Assembly: GCF_018263925.1 (NCBI RefSeq)
Contig: NZ_JAEVHF010000017.1
Coordinates: 58,312-122,311, forward strand
From: Kistimonas asteriae
GTDB lineage: Bacteria; Pseudomonadota; Gammaproteobacteria; Pseudomonadales; Endozoicomonadaceae
Direction of reading: 5' to 3'
Length of the DNA: 64,000 bases
The position numbers and the translations under genes were made by a program. Position 1 is the stretch's first letter. Each line of letters starts with the position of its first letter. Below are positions 38,531 to 49,149 of this stretch, one piece after another. The notes beneath the pieces were generated by a model, which was not told the DNA's origin, searched no databases, and worked only from the letters and a program-made list of their open reading frames with translations.

Positions 38531-38875
38531 ATGGGAATAAAGACACTGTGCCTGGCATGTGGTCTGGCTGCGCTGTCCTGCACCGCCCTTGCAGACAGCA
38601 ACAAGAAGTCAAACGTTCCTCCCAAGCCCATTACCAAATGGACCTGTGCGGATTTTCTGGATATTGAAGATGATTTCCAACCCTATGCGGTTGGCTGGGC
38701 CACGGCCTACAGCAAATCCGGCAAACCCGAAGATACAGACTTTGATGTCGATGGCGTCAATACCATTACGCCTTACATCGTCACCGTCTGTACCCAGAAC
38801 CGTAAAGCCTCATTCTGGGCAAAAGTGAAAGACAAGGTGAAAAAGATGGATGCCGATGTGAAAAAACACATGTAG
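38531..38875 (+). CDS. HdeA/HdeB-like periplasmic acid-stress chaperone
   Basis: 114 residues. Signal peptide 1-21 (LAALSCTALA-D). The mature part begins KWTCADFLDIEDDFQPYAVGWA, the HdeA pattern, with a second Cys in ITPYIVTVCTQN for the single disulfide. A Lys-rich tail follows. HdeA unfolds at low pH and protects periplasmic proteins. Divergent from fre, convergent with ubiD; followed by a hairpin at 38880-38913. Confidence 0.8.
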   Translation: MGIKTLCLACGLAALSCTALADSNKKSNVPPKPITKWTCADFLDIEDDFQPYAVGWATAYSKSGKPEDTDFDVDGVNTITPYIVTVCTQNRKASFWAKVKDKVKKMDADVKKHM

Positions 38876-38879
38876 CACT

Positions 38880-38913
38880 ATCAGGCAGGTGGCAATAGCG
38901 CTATCTGCCTGAT
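38880..38913. repeat. Hairpin after hdeA-like gene
   Basis: ATCAGGCAG / CTGCCTGAT, a perfect 9-bp stem with an inner ATAGCGCTAT palindrome in the loop. No T-run. The TCAGGCAG/CTGCCTGA arms recur at 53215-53239 after rsmD. Confidence 0.55.
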
Positions 38914-38940
38914 CCCTTCAGGTACGCTCAATGCATCGGT

Positions 38941-40407
38941 TTAATCAATTCCCAGCTCATCCCAGATAGCATCAACACGCGCTTTCACATCATCACTCAT
39001 GCGAATGGCCTGTCCCCACTCCCGCTGGGTTTCACCCGGCCATTTGTTGGTGGCATCAAACCCGACCTTTGAGCCGAGACCCGCCACGGGGGAAGCAAAA
39101 TCCAGGTAATCAATGGGCGTGTTCTCAACAAAGACAGAGTCCCGCTTCGGATCCATCCGGGTGGTCATCGCCCAGATAACATCTTTCCAGTCACGCGCAT
39201 TGATATCGTCATCCGCAACGATCACAAACTTCGTGTACATGAATTGCCGCAGGAATGACCAGACACCCAGCATGACCCGCTTGGCATGGCCAGGATACTC
39301 CTTTCGGATTGTCACAACGGCGAGGCGATAAGAGCATCCTTCCGGTGGAAGATAGAAATCCACAATTTCCGGAAACTGCTTCTGCAGAATCGGTACAAAG
39401 ACTTCATTCAGCGCAACCCCCAGGATGGCAGGTTCATCCGGCGGACGACCGGTATAGGTACTGTGGTAGATCGGGTCACGACGATGGGTCATACATTCAA
39501 CGGTGAAAATCGGGAAACGCTCAACCTCGTTGTAGTAGCCGGTATGGTCACCATAGGGACCTTCTTCCGCCTCCAGCCCGGGCTCGAGATAGCCTTCCAG
39601 CACAATTTCCGCGCTGGCTGGCACCTGGAGATCGTTGGTAATACACTTCACCAGCTCAGTTTTAGAGCCCCGCAACAGGCCGGCAAACGCATATTCTGAC
39701 AGCGTATCCGGCACCGGTGTCACAGCCCCGAGAATGGTCGCGGGATCAGCGCCGAGCGCTACCGTGACGGGGAAACGTTCACCCGGATGTTTTTCCTGCC
39801 AGTCCCGGTAATCTAACGCACCGCCGCGATGTGACAGCCAACGCATAATCAACTGATTACGCCCCAACAACTGCTGCCGGTAAATGCCCAGGTTCTGACG
39901 CTCTTTTAGCGGTCCCTTGGTAATGACCAACGGCCAGGTCACCAGTGGCGCCACATCGCCGGGCCAGCAGGTTTGCACCGGCAGTTTTTCCAGGTCAACC
40001 TCATCGCCTCGCAGAACCACTTCCTGACAAGGCGCTGAGCGTACTACCTTCGGCCCCATGTTCAGGACCTGTCGAAATACCGGAATCTTGGCCAGGGCAT
40101 CACGGAATCCCTTGGGCGGTTCAGGTTCCTTGAGATAGGCCAGTAACTTCCCAATGTCTCGCAACGCTTCGACATTATCCTGCCCCATTCCCATAGCCAC
40201 CCGACGGGGCGTCCCAAACAGATTCGCCAGCACAGGAATGTCATAGCCTTTGGGGTTCTCAAACAGCAGGGCAGGCCCTTCGCGACGGAGGGTGCGATCA
40301 CTGATTTCCGTCATTTCCAGGTTGGGATCCACTTCGGCGGTAATACGCTTCAGTTCGCCCTGCTTTTCCAGCTGGTCGATAAAGTCGCGGAGATCGCGGT
40401 ATTTCAT
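38941..40407 (-). CDS. ubiD: 4-hydroxy-3-polyprenylbenzoate decarboxylase
   Basis: 488 residues, full-length UbiD: start [31 protein letters not shown], and active-site segment [15 protein letters not shown] containing the Glu residues that act with prenylated FMN. It decarboxylates the ubiquinone precursor; UbiX (not here) makes the cofactor. Transcribed after rho but separated from it by a terminator. Confidence 0.97.
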   Translation of the reverse strand: MKYRDLRDFIDQLEKQGELKRITAEVDPNLEMTEISDRTLRREGPALLFENPKGYDIPVLANLFGTPRRVAMGMGQDNVEALRDIGKLLAYLKEPEPPKGFRDALAKIPVFRQVLNMGPKVVRSAPCQEVVLRGDEVDLEKLPVQTCWPGDVAPLVTWPLVITKGPLKERQNLGIYRQQLLGRNQLIMRWLSHRGGALDYRDWQEKHPGERFPVTVALGADPATILGAVTPVPDTLSEYAFAGLLRGSKTELVKCITNDLQVPASAEIVLEGYLEPGLEAEEGPYGDHTGYYNEVERFPIFTVECMTHRRDPIYHSTYTGRPPDEPAILGVALNEVFVPILQKQFPEIVDFYLPPEGCSYRLAVVTIRKEYPGHAKRVMLGVWSFLRQFMYTKFVIVADDDINARDWKDVIWAMTTRMDPKRDSVFVENTPIDYLDFASPVAGLGSKVGFDATNKWPGETQREWGQAIRMSDDVKARVDAIWDELGID

Positions 40408-40453
40408 GGAAGGTCACTTCGTCTGTGAACAGTCTGGCGATAATACGACATAA

Positions 40454-40482
40454 ACAAAAGGCCGGTAAAACCGGCCTTTTGT
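40454..40482 (-). terminator. rho terminator
   Basis: ACAAAAGGCCGGT / ACCGGCCTTTTGT inverted repeat with a 3-nt loop, 16 nt after the rho stop on the minus strand. A T-run follows the stem on both strands. Confidence 0.88.
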
Positions 40483-40497
40483 TGGATTATCCATGCA

Positions 40498-41757
40498 TTA
40501 CTTGCGCTTCATGGACTGGAAGAATTCCGCATTGGTCTTGGTATGTTTCATACGATCCAGCAGGAATTCAACGGCGGCAGTCTCATCCATCGGGTGGAGG
40601 ATCTTGCGCAGAATCCACATCCGCTGCAGCTCTTCCTCGGTGGTGAGCAAGTCTTCACGGCGGGTACCGGACTTGTTGATACCGATAGCCGGGAACACAC
40701 GCTTCTCAGCAATGCGACGATCCAAGTGCACTTCCATGTTACCGGTGCCCTTGAATTCCTCGAAGATAACTTCGTCCATCTTGGAACCGGTATCCACCAG
40801 CGCAGTGGCGATGATGGTCAGGCTGCCGCCCTCTTCAATGTTACGGGCCGCACCGAAGAAGCGCTTTGGACGCTCAAGTGCGTGGGCATCCACACCACCG
40901 GTCAATACCTTGCCGGAGGATGGAATCACGGTGTTATAGGCACGGGCCAGACGAGTGATGGAGTCCAGCAGGATAACAACATCCTTCTTGTGCTCAACCA
41001 GACGCTTGGCCTTTTCCAGTACCATCTCTGCCACCTGAACGTGACGTGACGGTGGTTCATCGAACGTAGAAGCAACGACTTCACCCCGTACGGAGCGAGC
41101 CATCTCGGTCACTTCTTCCGGACGCTCATCGATCAGCAGAACGATCAGGTGACATTCCGGGTTATTCTTGGTGATGTTTGCCGCAATGTTCTGCAGCATC
41201 AGGGTCTTACCGGCCTTCGGCGGCGAAACCACCAGACCACGCTGCCCCTTGCCTACCGGCGATACCAGATCGATGATTCGACCGGTCAGGTCTTCGGTGG
41301 AACCGTTACCCATTTCCATGATCAGGCGTTCATTGGGGAACAGGGGCGTGAGGTTTTCGAAGAGAATCTTGTTACGGGCGTTTTCAGGTTTGTCGAAATT
41401 GATTTCGTTGACTTTCAGAAGGGCAAAGTAGCGTTCGCCTTCCTTCGGGGGGCGAATCTTGCCCGATATGGTATCCCCCGTGCGCAGATTGAAACGGCGG
41501 ATCTGGCTGGGTGAGACATAGATGTCATCCGGGCCCGCCAGGTAGGAACTGTCGGCGGAGCGGAGGAAGCCAAAGCCATCCTGAAGAATTTCCAGAACGC
41601 CGTCCCCGTAAATATCTTCTCCGCTGCGAGCATGGCGCTTCAGGATAGAAAATATCACGTCCTGCTTGCGTGAACGGGCAAGATTCTCCAGTCCCATTTC
41701 TTCTGCTGTTTTCAGCAGTTCAGGGACACTTTTCTTCTTTAATTCGGTAAGGTTCAT
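40498..41757 (-). CDS. rho: Transcription termination factor Rho
   Basis: 419 residues, exactly the E. coli length. N-terminal Rho domain ([15 protein letters not shown]), primary RNA site with GFGFLR at 61-66, Walker A PPKAGKT at 179-185, Walker B region [13 protein letters not shown] and the R-loop. Hexameric RNA/DNA helicase that stops transcription. The 341-bp leader before it is long. Confidence 0.98.
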   Translation of the reverse strand: MNLTELKKKSVPELLKTAEEMGLENLARSRKQDVIFSILKRHARSGEDIYGDGVLEILQDGFGFLRSADSSYLAGPDDIYVSPSQIRRFNLRTGDTISGKIRPPKEGERYFALLKVNEINFDKPENARNKILFENLTPLFPNERLIMEMGNGSTEDLTGRIIDLVSPVGKGQRGLVVSPPKAGKTLMLQNIAANITKNNPECHLIVLLIDERPEEVTEMARSVRGEVVASTFDEPPSRHVQVAEMVLEKAKRLVEHKKDVVILLDSITRLARAYNTVIPSSGKVLTGGVDAHALERPKRFFGAARNIEEGGSLTIIATALVDTGSKMDEVIFEEFKGTGNMEVHLDRRIAEKRVFPAIGINKSGTRREDLLTTEEELQRMWILRKILHPMDETAAVEFLLDRMKHTKTNAEFFQSMKRK

Positions 41758-42098
41758 AACTGAATGCGTGAGTTACTCAGTGAAAGGCGAAATCCGGTTG
41801 CTGGTCTATTCGCTGATAAAATGGTCAGGCTTTCGTTCGATTTATGATTCAGATGAGAATGTTGGCCTGCGGTTCCGACTGGGGCTATGTGATGCCAGAT
41901 TACTTGCTTGCCGGAAAGCGGCTATCAGCGATGGTCGATTTATTCTAAATCTAACACTGTCTACAGAGACCGTCCAGCACCCATCCGATAATTTTTTTAC
42001 GTTTTTTAGCCAGAACCAAGGGACGGGGCAAGAATAGCAGGGAAAATGCCCAGCGACCAGTCGTAAGGACACTGATCGCCGGTTTCAAACGCCGGGGA
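41758..42098 (-). promoter_or_regulatory. Long untranslated leader between trxA and rho
   Basis: These 341 bp hold no supported gene. rho is autoregulated in other bacteria through its leader, so promoter and a Rho-sensitive leader are expected here. No clean terminator for trxA was found, so readthrough is possible. Confidence 0.4.
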
Positions 42099-42425
42099 TC
42101 AGGCCAGATTGCTGTCCAGAAACGCTGTCAGCTGGGACTTAGACAGGGCGCCGACCTTGGTGGATTCGACAGCCCCATTACGGAACAGCATCAGGGTTGG
42201 GATACCGCGTACACCATACTTCGGTGCCGTGGCTTCATTTTCATCAATGTTCAGCTTGCAGACTTTCAGCTTGCCATCGTAATCGGCGGCAATTTCTTCC
42301 AGAACCGGCGCAATCATCTTGCAGGGGCCACACCATTCTGCCCAGTAATCAACCAGAACCGGCATCTCGGCCTTCAGAACCTGCTCCTCAAAGGTGGCGT
42401 CCGTGATATTGACAATCTCGCTCAT
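42099..42425 (-). CDS. trxA: Thioredoxin 1
   Basis: 108 residues. Active site WCGPC with Cys32 and Cys35, cis-Pro in RGIPTLMLF, the family start and length. General protein disulfide reductase. Located upstream of rho, as in many gammaproteobacteria. Confidence 0.97.
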   Translation of the reverse strand: MSEIVNITDATFEEQVLKAEMPVLVDYWAEWCGPCKMIAPVLEEIAADYDGKLKVCKLNIDENEATAPKYGVRGIPTLMLFRNGAVESTKVGALSKSQLTAFLDSNLA

Positions 42426-42625
42426 GGATACAGACTCCTAACAATCAAGAAATTTCATAAGAGCGCAATCATAGCACTGGCCTGCGACAGTGATAAACCC
42501 TTTGCCTACTGCCTGCATCATACCCTGATTTATGCCCTGCAAAGCTTGACCATCTGGTTAGTGCTGTCCCCCTCTCCGGAGACATCTGGTATTCTTGCCC
42601 CATTACTCGAAGTGACTGATAAGCC

Positions 42626-44128
42626 ATGACAACACTCGATGTCACCCACGCCGAAAGCCAGCCGCTCGTGGCTGCCATAGACCTCGGCTCCAACAGTTTC
42701 CACATGATTGTGGCCCGCCAGGATCACAATGAAATCCGCCCGGTCGAGCGACTGGGGGAAAAAGTGCAGCTCGCCGCCGGTATTGATGAGCAGGGGTTGC
42801 TCACCGATGAAGCCATGGAACGGGGCCTCACCTGCCTGCGCAAGTTTGCCGAATATATTGACGGCATGGCGTCTGAAAACATCCGGATCGTGGGTACCAA
42901 CGCGCTGCGTAAAGCCAGAAACAGTGACACATTTGTCCGGCTGGCTGAGCAGGAACTGGGACACCCGATCGATATTATTGCCGGACGCGAGGAAGCCCGC
43001 CTGATTTACCTGGGCGTGGCGCAAACCTACTCCGATGACAACGATCGTCGCCTGGTCGTCGATATCGGTGGCGGCAGTACTGAATTTATCATCGGCCAGC
43101 GCTTTGAACCGCAGCTGCTGGAAAGTCTGCACATGGGTTGCGTGAGCTATACTCACCAATTCTTTCCCAATGGCAACCTCAGTGAAAAACGGTTCAGGGA
43201 AGCCTATTACAGTGCCCGCATGGAACTGATGAACATCGAGAAAAACTACCGCAGCGAGGGCTGGGTAGAAGCCATTGGTTCATCCGGCTCCATCAAGTCC
43301 GTGCACGGTATCCTGGCGGAAAAGGGTATTGATCGTATCACCCGGGACGGACTCAAACAGATCAAGCGGGATGTATTGCAATTCCGGAAAGTGGAAAGAG
43401 TGCACTTCCCGGGGCTGAAACCTGAGCGTGCTGCTATTTTCCCTGCAGGACTGGCGATACTCACCGCGGCTTTCGACAGCCTGGATATCGACAGCATGGA
43501 TTACTCCGATGGCGCCCTGCGCGAAGGCGTACTGTACGACCTGGTCGGTCGCCAGAGCCATGAAGATGTCCGCGAACGCACCATCAGCGCCCTGATGACC
43601 CGCTACCACGTCGATGAGGAACAGGCCCGCCGTGTCAGCAAGCATGCGACACTGCTATTTCAGCAGGTGGCTGATGACTGGAAACTGAATGAACAGGATC
43701 TCAAGCTCCTGCAAGGCGCGGCCCTGCTACATGAGATTGGGCTGGATATCTCTCACATTCAATTTCACCGACATGGCGCCTATATCATCCGTAATTCTGA
43801 CTTGCTCGGTTTCTCCAGCCGCGAACAGCAGCAACTGGCCATGCTGGTCCGGGGTCACCGCCGGACATTGCCGCTACAGTCTCTCTACCAACTACCACGC
43901 GCAGAGTTCACCCGACTGCTGCGATTAATGATTCTGCTGCGTCTGGCCATTCTGTTAAACCAGATTCGTACGGATCGATTGCCTGAGATTGAACTGCAAG
44001 TCAAAGACCGCCAGATGTTACTGCAGTTTCCGGAAAGCTGGCTGGACAAGCGTTCCTTAACAAAAACCAATATCGAGCATGAAAGGGAGTACTTGCAGCG
44101 TGCAGGTTATAAGCTGAAATATATTTAA
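42626..44128 (+). CDS. ppx: Exopolyphosphatase
   Basis: 500 residues, Ppx/GppA family of the actin-like superfamily. PHOSPHATE-1 motif AAIDLGSNSFHMIVA, catalytic Glu region GREEARLIYLG, PHOSPHATE-2 VVDIGGGSTEF and the C-terminal HD-like domain (LLHEIGLDISH). Cleaves terminal phosphate from polyphosphate; a GppA role is possible. Divergent from trxA with 200 bp between; ppk is not adjacent. Confidence 0.95.
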   Translation: MTTLDVTHAESQPLVAAIDLGSNSFHMIVARQDHNEIRPVERLGEKVQLAAGIDEQGLLTDEAMERGLTCLRKFAEYIDGMASENIRIVGTNALRKARNSDTFVRLAEQELGHPIDIIAGREEARLIYLGVAQTYSDDNDRRLVVDIGGGSTEFIIGQRFEPQLLESLHMGCVSYTHQFFPNGNLSEKRFREAYYSARMELMNIEKNYRSEGWVEAIGSSGSIKSVHGILAEKGIDRITRDGLKQIKRDVLQFRKVERVHFPGLKPERAAIFPAGLAILTAAFDSLDIDSMDYSDGALREGVLYDLVGRQSHEDVRERTISALMTRYHVDEEQARRVSKHATLLFQQVADDWKLNEQDLKLLQGAALLHEIGLDISHIQFHRHGAYIIRNSDLLGFSSREQQQLAMLVRGHRRTLPLQSLYQLPRAEFTRLLRLMILLRLAILLNQIRTDRLPEIELQVKDRQMLLQFPESWLDKRSLTKTNIEHEREYLQRAGYKLKYI

Positions 44129-44303
44129 CCTGATTCATCCGCCTTAAAACTTGCCAGAAATAAAGCGTGAATCACGATGAGGATATTGCATAATTGACGA
44201 TATCCTCTGCTCATCTAACATTCTGCATTGATAAAGGAACGCCCCTCTCCCGAAGAATCAAATAACTGGGTATTATTACCCAAATGATAAATACCGAGTT
44301 GAA

Positions 44304-45482
44304 TTAATGGCGGGGTTGCGACTTTCCTTGTTTACACAGGCTTTTTCGCAGCTCTTCCGATACATAGTGAACAGGCGCATCAGCGTACCGTGACACAGGG
44401 CAGGCTCCCAGAGTTGCACTGATTTCATCCAGTACTTTAAGCTCACCCTCCATACGGCGGACGATTTCATTTCGCTCATCTTCAGCCGTATTTTCGGCTG
44501 AGGCTACATAATCTTCATCCATCATGTAGCTTGCCAATATTTCTTGTCCAACAGAAATATCCTTAACGGCGAGATATACTGGCACATGATATAGGCCGCC
44601 GGTAGTTTTTAAAGAGACAAGGAAAAACTTAGCATTGACATCATTATATTTTTTTGCGGAATTAATAAAGTGCATAGGTGTATAGTGTTCGTTATCAGGC
44701 AAGTAGCGAAACAATGCTTCACCTTTTGAAAGACGCACACTATACATGTATTTCATTAGCGTTCGCTTTCCCAATCCTTTGTTACGCAGACCCGCCACCA
44801 CCGTACGGAAGTAACTCATTAAATCCGGCACACGTTTTAACGCACGAAGAGCTATCTCTTTCTGCCTTTCCGTAGCTCCGGCCCCAATAGCAATTTCACC
44901 TTCTGGAATACAATATCCTACCCCTGAACAAACCCCAAGACACTCGCCAACATTTACTGCCGACTTAGCAAATACACCATAATTCCTACATGGACTTTTA
45001 TCCGTAGAGGTAAAACCATAGTCAACAAATCTATACTCGAAGCGCGCTTTAAAGTATTCACTGGCGGCCTGCTCTGTCATGGTAAGCTGTTCGGCTAACC
45101 AGGCTTGGTGACTGGCTTGGTACTTTTTACACAACTTATAATCAAGATCTGTTGTTTCATAATCTTCTTTGTACTCTTGGCAATAGGCTTCAGCCTGACG
45201 AGATATCCAAAAATAAGGCTGATAAGTGTGTCCTGCAGGGAGTTCAGAATCGGAGCACTTAACTTGAATCACAGAAACTTGCCGTCCGTCGTTTGATCTC
45301 GCTCCGGCAGTCCCGTCCTGAGGACATGCACTCACGCCATTACCATCTCTGCTTATGCGTGTCGTAACGCCCTCAACAGTCTGCACAAAGGCTGAAGCCT
45401 GCTCTCTCTCCCCATTTTTATCGTTACTTTCCAAACTGGTGTTTTTCACTAATGCGCCATTATTCCCACCTAATCTATCCAT
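44304..45482 (-). CDS. SET-domain protein, candidate lysine methyltransferase
   Basis: 392 residues from the ATG at 45482 (GGGG about 6 nt upstream); a GTG at 45500 is an alternative. Residues 1-150 have no recognised domain and include a Tyr-rich stretch (EYKEDYETTDLDYKL). SET-type motifs follow: NYGVFAKSAVNVGECLGVCSG (168-186) as motif I, FINSAKKYNDVNAKF (272-286) in place of the N-H-S-C-x-x-N SAM-binding loop, and AVKDISVGQEILASYM (305-320) in place of the G-E-E-L-x-x-x-Y C-terminal motif. The normal His after Asn274 is Ser, so catalysis needs proof. Bacterial SET proteins include Legionella RomA and Chlamydia NUE, which modify host histones. Solitary gene between ppx and rep. Confidence 0.75.
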   Translation of the reverse strand: MDRLGGNNGALVKNTSLESNDKNGEREQASAFVQTVEGVTTRISRDGNGVSACPQDGTAGARSNDGRQVSVIQVKCSDSELPAGHTYQPYFWISRQAEAYCQEYKEDYETTDLDYKLCKKYQASHQAWLAEQLTMTEQAASEYFKARFEYRFVDYGFTSTDKSPCRNYGVFAKSAVNVGECLGVCSGVGYCIPEGEIAIGAGATERQKEIALRALKRVPDLMSYFRTVVAGLRNKGLGKRTLMKYMYSVRLSKGEALFRYLPDNEHYTPMHFINSAKKYNDVNAKFFLVSLKTTGGLYHVPVYLAVKDISVGQEILASYMMDEDYVASAENTAEDERNEIVRRMEGELKVLDEISATLGACPVSRYADAPVHYVSEELRKSLCKQGKSQPRH

Positions 45483-46003
45483 AAAAGCCCCAGCCCTCAC
45501 GTATTCAGTTGTCCAATTATTTCAATCACTCCGGATTGTGGCTTTATGACAAAAGTTGCCTATAAAAAGTTCCATTAAACTGCACCTATTCAATCAAGCC
45601 AAAGCGGCAGTTATAACCTGTATAGATGGCTGTAGGGGAAGGCTCTCGATCAGCCATAGCTGCCTCAATGACCCCCTGCTATGGCGGATCAGAACGAATA
45701 CCTGAAATGCGCTCAGCCCAAAATTTGGATCTTGGAGAAACAACCAGGTTTGAACAAACAGAGAGGATTTGACTGATCCCTTAAAAACAGAGAAACGAAT
45801 CCCGTTGTGGATCTCTGGAGCATGCAACAAAATGTGGCTACCCGTGTTGCCATCATTGCGCACGACCCTTTTAATCATCTGGACGCCATCAGCTAAGTCC
45901 TGTTACCTGACAGTCCTGCTAACACACAAAAGCACAACTACGCAGTGACTCTGTGACGTGTCAGGATACAATATCCCCTTTTGACAAGGAGTCGTTCTCC
46001 ACA
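45483..46003. other. Intergenic region upstream of rep and the SET gene
   Basis: About 520 bp. It holds a 94-codon minus-strand frame (45594-45878) with no recognisable domain or ribosome site, so I do not call it. Both flanking promoters should be here. The segment could contain eroded mobile DNA. Confidence 0.4.
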
Positions 46004-48013
46004 GTGTCCAGACTCAACGACCGTCAGGCTGAAGCGGTTAACTACATCAGCGGTCCCCTGCTGGTGCTGGCCGGCGCCGGCAGTGGCAAGACCAGCGTAA
46101 TCACCACCAAGATCGCCTACCTGATCCAGGAGTGCGGTATCAAGGCGCGCAATATTGTCGCCGTGACCTTTACTAACAAGGCCTCGCGGGAGATGAAAGA
46201 GCGGGTTGGTAAACTGGTGAAAGGGCGCGCCTCCCATGGCCTGACTGTTTCGACCTTCCACAACCTTGGTCTGAACATCATCCGCAAAGAGCATAAGACC
46301 CTGGGCTTTAAGCCGGGCTTCTCCATCTTTGATGATCAGGATGCCAAATCGTTGATCAAGGAACTGATGCATCGCGAGATGGCAGACAATGACGACTCCC
46401 TGGATTTCATTCAACATGTCATCTCCAACTGGAAGAATGACATGCTGCCGCCGGAAACGGCCCTGCAGATGGCGCGTAATGACCAGGAGATGCTGGCAGC
46501 AAGAGTCTACCTCCATTACAACCGCACCCTTCGCGCCTACAACGCCGTCGATTTTGATGATCTGATCCTGCTGCCGGTACAACTCTTCCGCGACAATCCG
46601 GACGTGCTTCAGCGCTGGCAGAAAAAAATCCATTACATGCTGGTCGATGAGTACCAGGACACCAACTCAACCCAATATCTGCTGGTTAAGCAGCTGGTAG
46701 GCGGTCACTCCCGCTTTACAGTGGTGGGTGATGACGATCAGTCCATCTATGCCTGGCGGGGTGCTCGGCCGGAAAACCTGATCCAGCTGAACGAAGACTT
46801 TCCCGGCCTGAAGCTGATCAAGCTGGAACAGAACTACCGCTCCACCAGCCGTATTCTGAAAGCCGCCAACGTGCTGATTGATAACAATCCGCATGTCTTC
46901 GAAAAGAAGCTCTGGAGCGAGCTCGGTATGGGTGATGAAATCCGCATTATCCGTTGCCGTAATGAAGATGCGGAGTCGGAACGGGTTGCCACTGAAATCC
47001 TGACCCACAAGCTCAAGCGCGACACCCATTACCGGGATTACGCCATCCTCTACCGGGGGAATCATCAGTCCCGCCTGCTTGAGCTGAAACTGCAGCAACA
47101 CCAGGTGCCCTATCACATCACCGGCGGCACCTCGTTCTTCTCACGGGCCGAGGTCAAGGACATCATGGCCTACCTGCGCCTGCTGGTGAATCCGGATGAT
47201 GACAACGCCTTTCTGCGTATCATCAATGTGCCACGCCGGGAGATTGGCCCAACCACACTGGAAAAGCTGGGCACCTATGCGGGCGATCGCCATGTAAGTC
47301 TTTACCAGGCCTGCCACGAGTTTGGCCTCGAACAGGTGCTGGACGCCCGTTATGTGGAAAAACTGCGCCGTTTCACCGCCTGGATGGATGACATCACCCG
47401 CCGCTGCAGCACGGATGACCCGATTGCCACCATCAAGGAGATGATCGCTGACAGCGATTATGAAAACTGGCTCTACCAGAATTCCAGCAGTGAAGTGGTC
47501 GCGGAAAAGCGGATGGGTAATGTCTGGTTCCTGGTAGAGTCGATTCAGCAGATTCTTGACCGTGCCGATGAAGACGCCACCATCGAAGACGCCATTTCAA
47601 GACTGCTGCTCCGGGATATGATGGAGCGGCAGGAAGAAGAGGACGATTCAGACAAAGTACAGCTGCTCACCCTGCACGCCTCCAAGGGACTGGAATACCC
47701 TTACGTCTTCATGGTAGGCATGGAAGAAGACCTGCTGCCGCACCGTACCAGCATTGAAGAAGACAATGTCGAGGAAGAACGTCGCCTGACCTACGTCGGC
47801 ATCACCCGCGCCCGCAAGGCGCTGACCATGACATTGGCAGCCACGCGCCGGCAGTTCGGTGAAACCATCGATACCACACCCAGCCGGTTTATTGATGAGC
47901 TCCCCCAGGAAGACTTGGCCTATGAAGGCTGGGGAGAACGGAGTACGCCTGAGCAACAATCAGCCCGGGGCAATGACGCGCTCTCTCTCATGCGGAAAAG
48001 TCTGAATCTGTAG
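46004..48013 (+). CDS. rep: ATP-dependent DNA helicase Rep
   Basis: 669 residues from a GTG at 46004 giving MSRLNDRQAEAV, the Rep N-terminus; AAGGAG lies about 12 nt upstream. A GTG at 45953 adds 17 foreign-looking residues. Superfamily 1A helicase motifs: Walker A LAGAGSGKTSVIT, Walker B LVDEYQDTN, motif III VGDDDQSIYAWRGA, motif VI LTYVGITRARKAL. E. coli Rep has 673 residues. It removes proteins ahead of replication forks. Confidence 0.95.
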   Translation: MSRLNDRQAEAVNYISGPLLVLAGAGSGKTSVITTKIAYLIQECGIKARNIVAVTFTNKASREMKERVGKLVKGRASHGLTVSTFHNLGLNIIRKEHKTLGFKPGFSIFDDQDAKSLIKELMHREMADNDDSLDFIQHVISNWKNDMLPPETALQMARNDQEMLAARVYLHYNRTLRAYNAVDFDDLILLPVQLFRDNPDVLQRWQKKIHYMLVDEYQDTNSTQYLLVKQLVGGHSRFTVVGDDDQSIYAWRGARPENLIQLNEDFPGLKLIKLEQNYRSTSRILKAANVLIDNNPHVFEKKLWSELGMGDEIRIIRCRNEDAESERVATEILTHKLKRDTHYRDYAILYRGNHQSRLLELKLQQHQVPYHITGGTSFFSRAEVKDIMAYLRLLVNPDDDNAFLRIINVPRREIGPTTLEKLGTYAGDRHVSLYQACHEFGLEQVLDARYVEKLRRFTAWMDDITRRCSTDDPIATIKEMIADSDYENWLYQNSSSEVVAEKRMGNVWFLVESIQQILDRADEDATIEDAISRLLLRDMMERQEEEDDSDKVQLLTLHASKGLEYPYVFMVGMEEDLLPHRTSIEEDNVEEERRLTYVGITRARKALTMTLAATRRQFGETIDTTPSRFIDELPQEDLAYEGWGERSTPEQQSARGNDALSLMRKSLNL

Positions 48014-48035
48014 GCACTGCACGTTTCTGCCCACC

Positions 48036-48070
48036 ATAAAAAACGCCGCTGGAGAAGCGGCGTTTTTTAT
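48036..48070. terminator. Bidirectional terminator between rep and rpoH
   Basis: ATAAAAAACGCCGCT / AGCGGCGTTTTTTAT, a long perfect inverted repeat with a 5-nt loop and A/T-run flanks, between convergent stops. Confidence 0.93.
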
Positions 48071-48084
48071 ATCCCTGAGAAATA

Positions 48085-48942
48085 TCAGGCAGCCATAAAA
48101 CCTTTCAGTTTTTTCAGCGCATTGTTCTCGAGCTGACGAATACGCTCAGCGGAAATGCCGTACTTCGCTGCCAACTCATGCAAGGTGGCCTTGTTATCTT
48201 CATCCAGCCAGCGGCTCTGAAGAATATCCCGGCTTCTGTCATCAAGGCTGCTCAGAGCCTCCTGCAGCTGCTGGGAGGCATTGCTTTCCCAGTCGCTCTC
48301 TTCCAGCTGGGTGGCCGGATCATAACGCTGATCCTCAAGGTAATGCACCGGCGCCTGGTAGCTGGTATCGCTGTCATCATCGGCATAGCCGTCGAACGCG
48401 GTATCCTGCCCCGCCATGCGGCTTTCCATCTCACGGACGACATTGGGATCGACGCCGAGATCCTTGGCAACGGCCTCGGCCTCATCGGAAGAGAACCAGC
48501 CCAGCCGCTTCTTGCTGGAACGCAGGTTAAAGAACAACTTGCGCTGTGCCTTGGTCGTGGCGATCTTGACGATACGCCAGTTACGCAGAATGAATTCGTG
48601 AATTTCAGCTTTGATCCAGTGCACTGCAAAAGAAACCAGCCGCACCCCGTATTCCGGGTTGAAACGTTTGACCGCCTTCATCAGGCCAACATTCCCTTCC
48701 TGGATCAGGTCAGACTGTGACAGACCATACCCGGTATAACTTCTGGCGATGTGCACCACAAAACGCAGGTGCGACATGACCAGCTGTCTTGCCGCTTCCA
48801 GGTCATTCTGATAGTACAGGCGTTCAGCCAGTTCACGCTCCTGGTCAGCGGACAACACAGCGATGCTGCTTACGGCCTGGATGTACGCATCAAGGTTGCG
48901 CCCCGGCACAAGCAATTCAACACGCTGTAAACTGTTACCCAT
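48085..48942 (-). CDS. rpoH: RNA polymerase heat-shock sigma factor sigma-32
   Basis: 285 residues. Sigma region 2 ([20 protein letters not shown], then [14 protein letters not shown]) and the RpoH box QRKLFFNLR at 133-141, specific to sigma-32. Region 4 helix-turn-helix near the end ([20 protein letters not shown]). It directs heat-shock transcription. Downstream of ftsYEX in the same direction, as in many gammaproteobacteria. Confidence 0.97.
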   Translation of the reverse strand: MGNSLQRVELLVPGRNLDAYIQAVSSIAVLSADQERELAERLYYQNDLEAARQLVMSHLRFVVHIARSYTGYGLSQSDLIQEGNVGLMKAVKRFNPEYGVRLVSFAVHWIKAEIHEFILRNWRIVKIATTKAQRKLFFNLRSSKKRLGWFSSDEAEAVAKDLGVDPNVVREMESRMAGQDTAFDGYADDDSDTSYQAPVHYLEDQRYDPATQLEESDWESNASQQLQEALSSLDDRSRDILQSRWLDEDNKATLHELAAKYGISAERIRQLENNALKKLKGFMAA

Positions 48943-49149
48943 TGACGAACTCCGACATTAAAAACTGCAGTGAGTGTAACACTCTTTCAAACAGACAACT
49001 ATTTCCCAAAATAGTTCAATTTTTTCGCCATTATTATTGCTACTTATCGTTAAAAGTATACTACAGGATACGTATAGATAGGGATCAGAACCGGTAACTC
49101 AACCGACCAATTCCGTCAGCAAAAGTAACAGGAAAAGGTCGGTCCAAAA

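Noticed and set aside
42068..42095. GC-rich repeat after trxA as a terminator
   Set aside because: The CGCCGG units are mostly direct and not inverted, and no T-run follows.
45594..45878. 94-codon minus-strand frame upstream of rep
   Set aside because: No ribosome site, no recognised domain and odd composition. Possibly eroded mobile DNA; not enough support for a gene.
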